A stretch of 64,000 bases of DNA. It comes from Firmicutes bacterium ZOR0006 (lineage in GTDB: Bacteria > Bacillota_I > Bacilli_A > Culicoidibacterales > ZOR0006). Below are positions 50,427 to 59,604 of this stretch, piece by piece. The stretch covers positions 1-64,000 of the forward strand of contig JTLC01000018.1 in assembly GCA_000798955.1 (NCBI GenBank), written 5' to 3'. Under the pieces are notes generated by a model that worked only from the letters and a program-made list of their open reading frames with translations, was not told the origin of the DNA and made no database searches. The number at the start of each line of letters is the position of its first letter. Positions within the stretch are counted from its first letter, which is position 1. A program made the translations under genes and the position numbers.

Positions 50427-52171
50427 TAGTTCCCCTCCTCCTCATTGAAATTTTGGTTATTAAATTGTTCATAGTACCAACCACGTAATTGCATGAGTTC
50501 CTCGTGGCTTCCACGCTCAACAATTGTTCCGTCTTCAAAAACAAGAATTAAATCGGCATGTTGCACAGCTGATAGACGATGGGCAATAATAATCGTTGTT
50601 TGCTCCTTACGATATTCAAGTAAGTGCTCAATAATTGTGGCTTCTGTCTTCCCATCAACTGCTGACAAGGAATCATCGAGCACTAAAATTTCACGATTCG
50701 CTAAGAATGCTCTTGCTATCGATAGGCGTTGTTTTTGTCCACCAGATAGCATGACCCCATCTTCACCAACAAGAGTCTCTAGCCCCTCACTTAAATGTTG
50801 GATGTCTTTTGTAAAGTCCGCTAAACAAATGGCTTCATCAACTTGAGCATCGGTTGCCTCCGGATTTCCCAATCGTACATTTTCGCGAATATTTTTTGTA
50901 AATAAAATATGTTCCTGTGGCACGTAACTTACTAGTTTCCGGAGATTTTCAAGGTCATATGTCTCAATACTCGCTCCATTCACAAGTAGTTGTCCAGTTC
51001 CAAGTGGGTACTCACGTAATAATTGGCGAATCAGTGTCGTTCGTCCACCCCCAGTCTTTCCAACAAGTCCAAGTGTTTGTCCTTTTTGCACTGAAAAATC
51101 AACATGGCGTAAAACTGGTTGTAACTCTGCTTCATAGCTAAAGCTATAATCTTGGAAATCGAGTGATTCGAATGTCTTCACCATTTTCGCTTGCTCTCGA
51201 TTTTGAACAACAGCTGGTGTCTTCAACACTTCAGTAAAGCGGTCATACGAGGCATTCCCCCGTTGTAATAAATTAATCATCCCGCCAATGGCATACAGCG
51301 GCCAACCCAACATACCAATGTATAAATTGAATGCAACTAGATCGCCAATTGTAATTTGTTGTGCAAATACGAGTAAAGCTCCATAGCCAATTGAGATTGC
51401 ATAAGACAGACCAAAAAGACCGTTAATGACTGGTTCAAAAAAAGCATCAATTTTAGCAACTTGAACATTATGCTCTCGAACAATTGCGGCTTGTTGACTT
51501 AATCGTTCAATATCCACATCTTCTTGGACATACGCACGAATGACACGTACACCTTTTACTGATTCAAGTAATACCGTATTCAACTGACTCATTTGCGCTT
51601 GTGCTTGCGTATAGACTTTATGAATTTTTTTCCCTAAAATTGTTGAACTTAAGGAAATAAATAACAACGGAAAAATCGCAGCAATTGTCAGTCGCCAATC
51701 AACACTAATAACCATAAAAACGATAATCAATCCTAAATAGACTGTTGATTCTAAAAACATGAACACACCATCACTCGTTGCTACCGATACTGCTCGCAAA
51801 TCAACTGTCGCTCTCAACATGAGATCTCCAACATTAAATCGTTGAAAAAATGGCCCGTCCATCTTCACAATGTGGGCAAAATACTGCTTTTTTAAATCAC
51901 GTTCCAGTCGATGACCGTTCAGTGAAAATAAAAAAGACCACAGGAATGCGACAATGTACCCAATAACAATAATTGCAATCAATAGCCCAACTAGCGACCA
52001 CAAACGTTGTGTTGTTAGCGTCCCTTCACTAATATAATCCAATCCTCGGCCAATAATCTGTGGCGGTAAAATTGCACAAATATTGGCAATTGTTAACGCA
52101 ATTGCGGCTGTCACATATGAAACCCAATGTTTTTTTAAATACCATCCAAATTTCGAAAATAAACTTAACAT
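50426..52171 (-). CDS. bmrC: Heterodimeric ABC multidrug exporter, BmrC-like subunit
   Basis: 581 residues with six membrane helices and an ABC domain. The signature LSGGQKQR is normal, but Walker B ends LDDSLSAVD (Asp for catalytic Glu) and Walker A reads GKTGGGRTT, with Arg (codon CGA) in place of the invariant Lys. The first change is standard for BmrC-type subunits; the second is unusual. Start at 52171, six bases after GAGGAGG. No MarR/TetR regulator lies next to it, but a palindrome stands upstream. Confidence 0.88.
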   Translation of the reverse strand: MLSLFSKFGWYLKKHWVSYVTAAIALTIANICAILPPQIIGRGLDYISEGTLTTQRLWSLVGLLIAIIVIGYIVAFLWSFLFSLNGHRLERDLKKQYFAHIVKMDGPFFQRFNVGDLMLRATVDLRAVSVATSDGVFMFLESTVYLGLIIVFMVISVDWRLTIAAIFPLLFISLSSTILGKKIHKVYTQAQAQMSQLNTVLLESVKGVRVIRAYVQEDVDIERLSQQAAIVREHNVQVAKIDAFFEPVINGLFGLSYAISIGYGALLVFAQQITIGDLVAFNLYIGMLGWPLYAIGGMINLLQRGNASYDRFTEVLKTPAVVQNREQAKMVKTFESLDFQDYSFSYEAELQPVLRHVDFSVQKGQTLGLVGKTGGGRTTLIRQLLREYPLGTGQLLVNGASIETYDLENLRKLVSYVPQEHILFTKNIRENVRLGNPEATDAQVDEAICLADFTKDIQHLSEGLETLVGEDGVMLSGGQKQRLSIARAFLANREILVLDDSLSAVDGKTEATIIEHLLEYRKEQTTIIIAHRLSAVQHADLILVFEDGTIVERGSHEELMQLRGWYYEQFNNQNFNEEEGN

Positions 52172-52212
52172 CATTTCCCTCCTCAGCTTTTTTTCATTCA
52201 TATCTATCTAAT

Positions 52213-52239
52213 TTACCATAATTATTTAAATTACGGTAA
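52213..52239. promoter_or_regulatory. Palindromic operator candidate before bmrC
   Basis: TTACCATAATT and AATTACGGTAA surround ATTTA: 10 of 11 paired positions are symmetric. It lies 42 bases before the bmrC start in AT-rich DNA where the promoter is expected, typical of a dimeric repressor site. Confidence 0.65.
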
Positions 52240-52295
52240 TCTTTTTAAACGTTAATAGCCAAAAAACAAAAAAACCGCAATTTTGTGCTATTTAT

Positions 52296-52324
52296 AAAAA
52301 AAAGATGGGAGCCCCATCTTTTTT
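52296..52324 (-). terminator. Terminator after the epimerase gene
   Basis: AAAAAAGATGGG/CCCATCTTTTTT with a three-base loop and eight T on the minus strand, overlapping the stop region. Confidence 0.92.
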
Positions 52325-53201
52325 AGAAAAATTTCAAAGTTTGTTGTGCAAAAAATGTTTCCTGAGCTTCCAGTGTTTGGATTGCTGGCTTTTCACTTAA
52401 TTCAAAAGGACCTGCTTCTGTATCAGCATGACCGTACCAAGGCTCTAAGCAAACAAAATCTGCTTGTGCTCCTGGCGTTGACCAGATTGCAACATATGGA
52501 AAGCCTTGGAAGCCATATGTCAATCCATGGTCATGATTGATACTTCGTAATGTCATTTCACCACCAGTAAAATGATTAAATACCATAGCATCATTATCAA
52601 ATAAATCATGGTGTAATGGTAATCCTTCAAGTGAGTGTGCTACTTCAACAACTTCACCTGTAAACAAACCTTGGTTTGGATCTAGTTTCATCATCGTTAA
52701 ATCTTCTGCTTGTGCAAATTCTACCACATAATCAGTAAACTGATCTTGTGGTAATAATTTTGTGCTAAATCCAGGATGAGCCCCAATCGCAAAATGAAGT
52801 GGTGTCGCTTCCGGATTTTTCACCTGCCAATCAATTGTTAATGTTGTTGCTTCTAATGTATATATCACATCAAGCATAAATTCAAATGGATACATTGCTC
52901 GTGTTTCTTCGTTCGCTTGCAAACGTAAACGAACACTATTTTCGGTTGTTTCAACGATAGCAAAGCGTTGATCACGTGCAAATCCATGTTGTGACATTTC
53001 ATAGCTTTTCCCTTGATAGTAGTAACGATTTTCTGCTAAACGCCCTACAATCGGAAATAAAATTGGCGCATGCCGCCCCCAATATTTTGGGTTTGCTTCC
53101 CAAATATAGTCAATTGCTTCTTGCTTGTGATAGACTTTCGTTAATTGCGCACCAAGGTAGGCAATTTCAATATGTAAAAATTCATTTTCTAGAATAATCA
53201 T
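52323..53201 (-). CDS. Aldose 1-epimerase family protein
   Basis: 292-residue cytoplasmic beta-sandwich enzyme of the galactose-mutarotase superfamily (LacX/YeaD-like). Candidate active-site elements: QHGFARD with conserved His and Arg, AIGAHPGFS with the general-acid His, and EPW with the Glu. It likely interconverts alpha and beta anomers of a hexose or hexose phosphate. It follows the malEFG unit but after a strong terminator, so a link to maltodextrin use is plausible but not proven. No clear promoter found in the 110-base gap. Confidence 0.82.
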   Translation of the reverse strand: MIILENEFLHIEIAYLGAQLTKVYHKQEAIDYIWEANPKYWGRHAPILFPIVGRLAENRYYYQGKSYEMSQHGFARDQRFAIVETTENSVRLRLQANEETRAMYPFEFMLDVIYTLEATTLTIDWQVKNPEATPLHFAIGAHPGFSTKLLPQDQFTDYVVEFAQAEDLTMMKLDPNQGLFTGEVVEVAHSLEGLPLHHDLFDNDAMVFNHFTGGEMTLRSINHDHGLTYGFQGFPYVAIWSTPGAQADFVCLEPWYGHADTEAGPFELSEKPAIQTLEAQETFFAQQTLKFF

Positions 53202-53275
53202 GCGTGTTCTTCCCTTCTTTTCATTACTCTCATTGTATCAAAAAACTTGATTTGAGTAATCGTTTTTTCAAAAAA

Positions 53276-53310
53276 ACAAAAAAGTTACCAACGATGTTGG
53301 TAACTTTTTT
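53276..53310 (-). terminator. Terminator of malEFG
   Basis: AAAAAAGTTACCAAC/GTTGGTAACTTTTTT, 15 perfect pairs with a three-base loop, immediately after malG. Confidence 0.95.
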
Positions 53311-53312
53311 GC

Positions 53313-54182
53313 TTATCCTTTTGTTCCACCAGATGTTAATCCAGAAACAAAATTCTTTTGTAATAAGAAGAATAAAATACAGATTGGTAATGCAATCAAA
53401 ATTGATCCCGCAGCAAATAATGTTACTTGTTGATCACGCGGGTTTGAGATGAATGTCTGAAGCCCAACTGCTAATGTCATATTTTCTGGTGAACGTAGTA
53501 AGAACTTCGCTAGCATGAAGTCTCCGAATGGTCCCATAAACGCCCATAATGCTTGGACTGCAATCATTGGTTTTGCTAAAGGCATAACAATTTGCCAGAA
53601 AATGCGTAAATGTCCAGCACCATCAATTCGAGCAGATTCATCAAGGTCACGAGGGATTGTATCAAAGTATCCTTTCATCAGCCATGTATTCATCGGAATT
53701 CCCCCACCGATATAGATAACTGTTAAGAACCATGGTTGATCTAATGATTTGAGTAGTAGTGCTAAAACAAAGAATGCGGTTAGTGCAGCCATTGTCGGCA
53801 CCATCTGAATCAGTAAGAAAAATGTTAAACTATTTTTTCGTCCTGTGAAACGATACCGGCTATAAGCATATCCAGCTAATGTTACTACTGCCACTTGGAA
53901 TGACATTGTAATAACTGCGATTAAAAGTGTATTCCCATACCAACGTAAATAATCACTTTCCGCAAAGAGACGTTCAAAACTAGCAAGTGTAAATTGTCCG
54001 CCAAAATCAAGTGCAAATGCTGTTGTATTTCCAGCTTTAAATGCTGATAAGACAGTAATTGCAATTGGATATAAAATAATAATTGAAAGAATAATCATAA
54101 ATGTATACGTTGCAATTTTATTAATAAGGTCACTCGTCTTTTTAGAACGATATTTTTTGGGTTTTATAGTTGTTGTCGCCAT
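53313..54182 (-). CDS. malG: Maltodextrin ABC permease MalG
   Basis: 289 residues with six membrane helices. The cytoplasmic EAA loop is [27 protein letters not shown] (quoted in part as [10 protein letters not shown] and MPLAKP), which docks the ATPase. Starts one base after malF. Substrate inferred from the neighbouring amylase and binding protein. Confidence 0.9.
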   Translation of the reverse strand: MATTTIKPKKYRSKKTSDLINKIATYTFMIILSIIILYPIAITVLSAFKAGNTTAFALDFGGQFTLASFERLFAESDYLRWYGNTLLIAVITMSFQVAVVTLAGYAYSRYRFTGRKNSLTFFLLIQMVPTMAALTAFFVLALLLKSLDQPWFLTVIYIGGGIPMNTWLMKGYFDTIPRDLDESARIDGAGHLRIFWQIVMPLAKPMIAVQALWAFMGPFGDFMLAKFLLRSPENMTLAVGLQTFISNPRDQQVTLFAAGSILIALPICILFFLLQKNFVSGLTSGGTKG

Positions 54183-54183
54183 A

Positions 54184-55497
54184 TTACATCATATCCTCGT
54201 TTCCAAAAGCATTCGAACGCTTGAATCCGATATAAGCAACTAAAATTGTAAATGATGAAATCAACAATGTTACAGCTGCGGCAACGGCATATTGCGGCGT
54301 TCCTGAAGTTGTCAGTTTGTAAATCCACGAAATCAAGATATCCGTCGAACCAGCACCACCACCGATGTTCCCTGGTCCTCCAGCATTGAAGAGGTAGATT
54401 AACGAGAAGTTATTGAAGTTAAATGTAAACTGTGTAATTAAAACTGGTGCGGTTGCAAAGAGAATCATTGGCAATGTAATTTTTCTAAACTGTTGCCAAC
54501 CACTTGCACCATCGATATTCGCTGCCTCATAAAGATCACCAGGAATCGATTGTAGTACTCCGGTTACCATTACAAAAATATATGGAAACCCTAACCATGT
54601 TTGAATCATGATTACGGCAACTTTCGTCCAAAACGGATCCGTCTTCCAAGGTAAACTTGTCAGTTCTAAAAACGGAAGCATATTATTAAAGAACGGAATA
54701 ACTTGGGTGTTAATTGCTCCAACACTATCATTAAACATATTCGAGAATGTCATAATCGTGATAAATGCTGGTACTGCCCATGGTAGTAAGAAAATAATTC
54801 GGAAGAATCGTTTTCCTTTAATAAATGATTGGTTTGAAACAATTGCAACTGTAATTCCTAAAACAATTGAGAAAATTGTTGCGAAAATTGTCCAAATAAA
54901 TGTCCATCCTAAAATATCAAAAAATGTTTGACGCCAAGAGGCTTGTGTAAATAATTTAAAGAAATTTTCAAATCCAACCCAGTCAATTAAGCTTGCTGGT
55001 GGTGTGTGATAAAGGTCATAGTTCGTAAATGCCATAAAAATTGTCACTAAAACCGGGAAAATAATGACGAACGCCATTAAAATATACGCTGGCATTGTAA
55101 GTAAGTATGGGAATCCATGTTCCCATGCATTTGAAAAATTTTCTTTTAGTGAAGTAGCTGTCTTAATACCATAGTCACGTAACCGCCCAACAGAAAACGC
55201 GTCATAAATATTAATTCCATATGCTATTAAGAAAATTCCATAAAGAATCAGTGCAAGTGTTCCTTCTACCATCATAAACATTGAATGGTCACGCCCTGCT
55301 TCAGTACCTAATGTAATTAATCCCGCAATCGCTTGAACTCCAAATGTTACTGAGAAAAGAATGAATAATGCAAAAATAGCTAAAAAGATAATTCCTTTTC
55401 CTATCTGCTTATTATACATTTGTCCTAATCCCGGAATAATCGAAAGTAATCCTGCTTTACGAGAATGTTTTGTTCCTAAATGTTGTTTTTCGTTCAT
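54184..55497 (-). CDS. malF: Maltodextrin ABC permease MalF
   Basis: 437 residues. The EAA motif [21 protein letters not shown] is near 320. The N-terminal 130 residues hold an added two-to-three-helix segment with [15 protein letters not shown], found in many Gram-positive MalF proteins. The start follows GAGGATG. Energised by an MsmX-like ATPase elsewhere, since no malK is present. Confidence 0.9.
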   Translation of the reverse strand: MNEKQHLGTKHSRKAGLLSIIPGLGQMYNKQIGKGIIFLAIFALFILFSVTFGVQAIAGLITLGTEAGRDHSMFMMVEGTLALILYGIFLIAYGINIYDAFSVGRLRDYGIKTATSLKENFSNAWEHGFPYLLTMPAYILMAFVIIFPVLVTIFMAFTNYDLYHTPPASLIDWVGFENFFKLFTQASWRQTFFDILGWTFIWTIFATIFSIVLGITVAIVSNQSFIKGKRFFRIIFLLPWAVPAFITIMTFSNMFNDSVGAINTQVIPFFNNMLPFLELTSLPWKTDPFWTKVAVIMIQTWLGFPYIFVMVTGVLQSIPGDLYEAANIDGASGWQQFRKITLPMILFATAPVLITQFTFNFNNFSLIYLFNAGGPGNIGGGAGSTDILISWIYKLTTSGTPQYAVAAAVTLLISSFTILVAYIGFKRSNAFGNEDMM

Positions 55498-55550
55498 TTC
55501 AGCATCATCCTCATTTCTAATCCTGCTCTACTCACAAAATTCATTTTTAA

Positions 55551-55585
55551 AAGGAGGGCCTAGGCGAATCACCTAGACACTCCTA
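55551..55585 (-). other. Stem-loop between malE and malF
   Basis: AGGAG/CTCCT and CTAGG/CCTAG pair around a short loop on the minus strand, with TTTT after. Such intergenic hairpins after a binding-protein gene protect or trim the 5' message and keep binding protein above permease. Confidence 0.75.
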
Positions 55586-55600
55586 ATTCACATAGGAAAA

Positions 55601-56860
55601 TTAGTTTCCGCTGTGTTTTGCTGCAATATTGTCTTTTACTAATTGTGCTGCGCTATCTGCTGCTGCTTGTGGATCTTTTCCTTGAGCAACATCAAATAAT
55701 GCCGCTTTGTATTCCCAAACTTCTGCCATTTGTGGAATATTTGGTGTTGGTACTGCTACTGCAAACTGCTCGATAACTGTTTTTGCTAATTCATTATCAG
55801 AAGCTTGAATTCCTTCTAAAACTGCTGGATTTGGTGTAATTTCATTGTTCATTTCAAAGAACTTAGTCCCATTAGTTTCATCTGTAATGTATTTTGCAAA
55901 TTCACTTGCTAAATCTTTTTCAGCTGAGTAGTTTGAAACTGCCCATCCTTTTACTCCACCAAATGGTGTTGGTGTTTTTCCACCTGGCATTGTTGGAAGT
56001 GGTGCGAATCCAACATTGATTCCTGCATCAATAACATCTGTTGCCGCCCATGGACCATTGATGATTGCTGCTGTCTTTCCTTCGTTGAAATATTGCATCA
56101 TAAAGTCGTATGATGATTGCTCATCTTGCATTCCAACAGGCATTAAGTTTTGCCATTTTTGGATATATGCTAACCCTTCAACTCCACCTGCATTATTTAA
56201 TCCTAATTCTTCAGGGTTTGTGTTATTGTCACCGAAGACATTTCCACCGTAACCACCGATAATTCCATATGCTACATAGAAGTCAACAAGTTTTGCTAAG
56301 AACGCCGTTGAGCGTCCCGCTTCATTTTCAAATGCATATGCTGGATCAGCAGCTAATGCTTCTAACTCTTCGAATGTTGTCGGTGCTTCTGGTAATAAAT
56401 CTTTGTTATAGAATAACATTACAGCTTCAATTGCTGCTGGTGCAATATATGTACTTCCTTCAAATGTTGCTGCTTGAATCGCAACATCAGTATATCCACC
56501 ATCTTCTAATGTGATTGGTGCAATTTGTCCAGTTGCTGCTAATGATCCGATACGATCATGTGGCATCATGAATACATCAGGAGCTAATCCTGCTGGTCCA
56601 TCTAGTGCTAATGCATCAAGAACGTCAAACATTCCTTTTTCTTGCACTTCAATTGTAACATTGTTTGCTTCTTCAAATTCACCTTTAATTTCATTTAAAA
56701 ACGGTGCATATGAAGGTTCTGCCGCAACGACTAATTTTTTTGCTGCGTCGCTTCCCCCACCTTCAGTTCCAGTATCCGTTGTGCTTCCACACGCAGTGGC
56801 AGTTACAGCTACTGCTCCTACTGCTACTAATGATAATGCTTTTTTCATACCCTTCATCAT
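55601..56860 (-). CDS. malE: Maltodextrin-binding lipoprotein MalE
   Basis: About 419 residues. Signal peptide MKKALSLVAVGAVAVTATAC with a lipobox Cys, then a Ser/Gly-rich linker. FMMPHDRIGSLAATGQIAPI, NGPWAATDVIDAGINVGFAPLP and a GVKGWAVS motif are typical of MalE-type binding proteins. Three ATG codons stand in a row (56863, 56860, 56857) after AAGGAGG; the middle one is listed. It would be lipid-anchored outside the membrane. Confidence 0.9.
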   Translation of the reverse strand: MMKGMKKALSLVAVGAVAVTATACGSTTDTGTEGGGSDAAKKLVVAAEPSYAPFLNEIKGEFEEANNVTIEVQEKGMFDVLDALALDGPAGLAPDVFMMPHDRIGSLAATGQIAPITLEDGGYTDVAIQAATFEGSTYIAPAAIEAVMLFYNKDLLPEAPTTFEELEALAADPAYAFENEAGRSTAFLAKLVDFYVAYGIIGGYGGNVFGDNNTNPEELGLNNAGGVEGLAYIQKWQNLMPVGMQDEQSSYDFMMQYFNEGKTAAIINGPWAATDVIDAGINVGFAPLPTMPGGKTPTPFGGVKGWAVSNYSAEKDLASEFAKYITDETNGTKFFEMNNEITPNPAVLEGIQASDNELAKTVIEQFAVAVPTPNIPQMAEVWEYKAALFDVAQGKDPQAAADSAAQLVKDNIAAKHSGN

Positions 56861-56904
56861 CATTGTCCTCCTTTTTATGTTTAGCCTTCGTTGGCTTCGG
56901 ATTA

Positions 56905-56933
56905 AATATACCACCTAAGGAAAGCCTTTTCAA
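56905..56933 (-). promoter_or_regulatory. malEFG promoter
   Basis: Minus-strand TTGAAA (56928-56933), 17-base spacer, TATATT (56905-56910) with TGG extension, 45 bases before malE. Confidence 0.8.
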
Positions 56934-56946
56934 TAAGTAAATACTA

Positions 56947-56960
56947 TGTTATCGGTAACA
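56947..56960. promoter_or_regulatory. LacI-family operator O1
   Basis: TGTTATCGGTAACA, palindrome with central CG, 13 bases upstream of the malE -35. It matches the cre consensus TGWAANCGNTNWCA at all but one fixed position, so the reader may be MalR or CcpA. Confidence 0.85.
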
Positions 56961-56966
56961 AAATCA

Positions 56967-56980
56967 TGTTATCGGTAACA
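56967..56980. promoter_or_regulatory. LacI-family operator O2
   Basis: Identical TGTTATCGGTAACA, 20 bases (about two turns) from O1, on the same face of DNA. Confidence 0.85.
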
Positions 56981-57175
56981 TACAATTAATGTAATATCAT
57001 TTTTTTGCGCTTAAAGCTAATTTATATGCAATTTTACAGGCTTTTTACTTTTCTTTTTTTAATTTTTCTGTTCGTTTTTTATTTACTTACACGGAGTCCA
57101 TGTTTACTTTTTTTGTGACATCTTATTATATATAAGAACACGCTATATTTTCGAGTTTATCTGTCATTCATTTTT
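56981..57175. other. AT-rich divergent regulatory gap
   Basis: Rest of the 400-base gap between malE and the amylase gene. Very AT-rich with T runs; no gene, no RNA element recognised. Confidence 0.6.
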
Positions 57176-57189
57176 TGTTATCGGTATCT
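57176..57189. promoter_or_regulatory. LacI-family operator O3
   Basis: TGTTATCGGTATCT, degenerate third copy, 11 bases upstream of the -35 of the amylase promoter. O1 to O3 is about 229 bases, allowing a loop. Confidence 0.6.
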
Positions 57190-57200
57190 TTAGAAAATGT

Positions 57201-57230
57201 TTGTACTTTTCAGTTTATTGGCGGTATAAT
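57201..57230 (+). promoter_or_regulatory. Amylase promoter
   Basis: TTGTAC, 18-base spacer, perfect TATAAT on the plus strand, about 40 bases before the start. Confidence 0.6.
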
Positions 57231-57271
57231 TAGCGACGAAAGCAATTTCAGAAAATGAGGAGGATTTTTCT

Positions 57272-59092
57272 ATGGATAAAGCAGCTCTTTACCACCGTTC
57301 TTTAAGTACAGATTCGTACGTTTATAATAATCAAACTATTCATCTCAAAGTTCGTACTAAGCGTAATGATATTTCACATGCCGATGTTGTCTACGGTGAC
57401 CCTTACGATCATAGCCATGGCGGTGGGGGTAATCTCGCCGTCAAAGAAACAACATGGAATTACCACCTTTCACCGATGCATAAAATTGCAACAACTGAGC
57501 ATCATGATTATTGGTTTGTTGAAGTCAAGCCGAGTCATAACCGTTTACAGTATGGTTTTTTTCTCACTGATATTAATGGAGATAAATTTTTCTTTGGTGA
57601 AAAAGGTATTTATGATTTTGATAATAGTGCCGCTCGAAAAAATTTGGGTAATTATTTCAAAGTACCTTTTTTACATGGTAATGATGCCTTTCAAGTTCCT
57701 TCATGGGTAAAGGATACGATTTGGTATCAAATTTTCCCAGAACGCTTCGCCAATGGCAATCCGGCCATTTCACCAAAAAATGCACATGAATGGGGAAGTA
57801 AAAACCCTGAGGTTTTCGATTTCTTTGGTGGTGATATCGAGGGGATAATTCAACACCTTGATTACCTTGTTGATTTAGGTATTACTGGCCTTTATTTAAC
57901 ACCGATTTTCGAATCACCTTCTAATCACAAATACGATACCATGGACTATTTTAAGATTGATCCTCATTTTGGTAGTGATGCTGACTTTAAGCGCCTCGTG
58001 ACCTTAGCACACCAACGTGGTTTGAAAGTTATGATTGATGCTGTATTTAATCATCTCGGTAGCGCATCACCAATCTGGCAAGATGTCGTTAAAAATGGAG
58101 CTGATTCGCAATATGCCGATTGGTTCCATATCCACAGCTTTCCTGTTTCAGAAGGTATCAATGGCAATTACGAAAGTTCAAAAACAATGAGTTTTGATAC
58201 TTTTGCCTTTACACCACGCATGCCAAAATTAAATACACAAAACTTAGAGGTCAAAAAATATCTCCTTGATATTGCTACCTATTGGATTCGTGAATTTGAC
58301 ATTGATGGTTGGCGTTTAGATGTTGCCAACGAAATTGATCATGCTTTTTGGAAAGAATTTCGCCAAGCAGTTCACACTGTCAAGCCCGATGTCTTTATTC
58401 TTGGTGAGATTTGGCATGATTCCTATGCTTGGTTAGCAGGTGATGAATTTGATTCTGTCATGAACTATCCATTTACTGATGCGATTTTACAATATTTTGC
58501 TGATTCTGAATTAACTGCTACACAATTCATGTATCGGATTAATCAACAATTGATGAGCTATACGCAAAATATCAATGAAGTGATGTTTAATTTACTTGAT
58601 AGTCACGATACTGCCCGCCTCTTAACTCGTACAAACGGTCATACAAAATTAGCACAGCTAGCAATAGCTTTCATGTTTGCTCAAACGGGCTCACCTTGTA
58701 TTTATTATGGAACTGAAGTCGGACTTGACGGTGGAGCCGATCCCCTCTGTCGTAAATGTATGATTTGGGAAGAAGACAAACAAGATCAAGAATTCCTTGA
58801 ATTTATGAAGAACATCATTGCAGTTCGGAAACAATACCAAACGATTTTCACATATGGTACTTTAAATTGGCTTGATGTTCACGATGATCAAAATTATATT
58901 ATCTTCGAGCGAAAACTTGGTTTCGAAAGTATTCTGTATATTTTCAATAACAATACCGAAATGCAACATATCCAAATCCCACAAGACTTTGTCAATCGTT
59001 TAGCTACTAATTTGATGCTTGATGAAGAACAAACTTTAACTGAATCATGTGCTGTTCAAGGTCACGATTTCGTTGCCTTTAAACTCCACTAA
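57272..59092 (+). CDS. Maltogenic amylase / neopullulanase-like GH13 enzyme
   Basis: 606 residues, no signal peptide, so cytoplasmic. N-terminal CBM34-like domain (1-130), TIM barrel (about 145-510), C-terminal beta domain. Catalytic residues: nucleophile Asp in GWRLDVANE, acid Glu in ILGEIWHD, Asp in LLDSHDTAR; the barrel also has DAVFNHLG. This layout is that of cyclomaltodextrinase/neopullulanase/maltogenic amylase, which cut short maltodextrins after import. Divergent from malEFG and carries the same operator. RBS GAGGAGG. Confidence 0.92.
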   Translation: MDKAALYHRSLSTDSYVYNNQTIHLKVRTKRNDISHADVVYGDPYDHSHGGGGNLAVKETTWNYHLSPMHKIATTEHHDYWFVEVKPSHNRLQYGFFLTDINGDKFFFGEKGIYDFDNSAARKNLGNYFKVPFLHGNDAFQVPSWVKDTIWYQIFPERFANGNPAISPKNAHEWGSKNPEVFDFFGGDIEGIIQHLDYLVDLGITGLYLTPIFESPSNHKYDTMDYFKIDPHFGSDADFKRLVTLAHQRGLKVMIDAVFNHLGSASPIWQDVVKNGADSQYADWFHIHSFPVSEGINGNYESSKTMSFDTFAFTPRMPKLNTQNLEVKKYLLDIATYWIREFDIDGWRLDVANEIDHAFWKEFRQAVHTVKPDVFILGEIWHDSYAWLAGDEFDSVMNYPFTDAILQYFADSELTATQFMYRINQQLMSYTQNINEVMFNLLDSHDTARLLTRTNGHTKLAQLAIAFMFAQTGSPCIYYGTEVGLDGGADPLCRKCMIWEEDKQDQEFLEFMKNIIAVRKQYQTIFTYGTLNWLDVHDDQNYIIFERKLGFESILYIFNNNTEMQHIQIPQDFVNRLATNLMLDEEQTLTESCAVQGHDFVAFKLH

Positions 59093-59106
59093 AATAGAAT
59101 ATATTG

Positions 59107-59146
59107 AAAAACGCACTGCTCCTTAATATAGCAGTGCGTTTTATTA
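59107..59146. terminator. Bidirectional terminator between amylase and GyrI-like gene
   Basis: AAAACGCACTGCT/AGCAGTGCGTTTT with T-rich ends on both strands; serves converging transcripts. Confidence 0.9.
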
Positions 59147-59593
59147 ATTTTCCAAACTTTCTTGTAAAGGCACTAATACTTGTACCTGTGAAAGATTCGT
59201 ACTTGGATAAATTTCTAACGTATAGTCTGTTAAGAAAGTGATACCTTCTGCTTCTAAAATATCCTCAATCTCTTGATACAAGTCATTTTCTGGCTTGAAT
59301 TCTGTCACATCAAACCAAGCATATTCCATCGCTGCTAAGTCTGTATACGCCATTCCTTCTGGCAATTCACCAAAATGATCAACTTCTATTGCGAGCGTAT
59401 ACATGAATTGACTTTCTCCAATGACTGGTGCTTGAATAACATAGAAATTTTGGTGTTTTGCATAGTCTACCTTTTGCCAAGTAGCCATAAACAACTCCCA
59501 TACTTGTTGAATCAGTTCCGTTGTTTCTGCTGATGCTTTTACTGTATAGCCCGCTAATAACATAGCCGGCTTTTCAATTCGTTTTTGACTCAT
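59144..59593 (-). CDS. GyrI-like / effector-binding domain protein
   Basis: 149 residues. KPAMLLAGYTVKASAETTELIQQVWELFM and late YTLEIYPSTNLSQVQVLVPLQ resemble the GyrI-like effector-binding fold (the C-terminal domain of BmrR or AraC-type regulators), here without a DNA-binding domain. Such stand-alone domains may bind small hydrophobic molecules or hydrolyse them. Start at 59593 with GAGGAG; it follows the BI-1 gene by 11 bases. Function unknown. Confidence 0.65.
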   Translation of the reverse strand: MSQKRIEKPAMLLAGYTVKASAETTELIQQVWELFMATWQKVDYAKHQNFYVIQAPVIGESQFMYTLAIEVDHFGELPEGMAYTDLAAMEYAWFDVTEFKPENDLYQEIEDILEAEGITFLTDYTLEIYPSTNLSQVQVLVPLQESLEN

Positions 59594-59604
59594 ACGTCTC
59601 TCCT

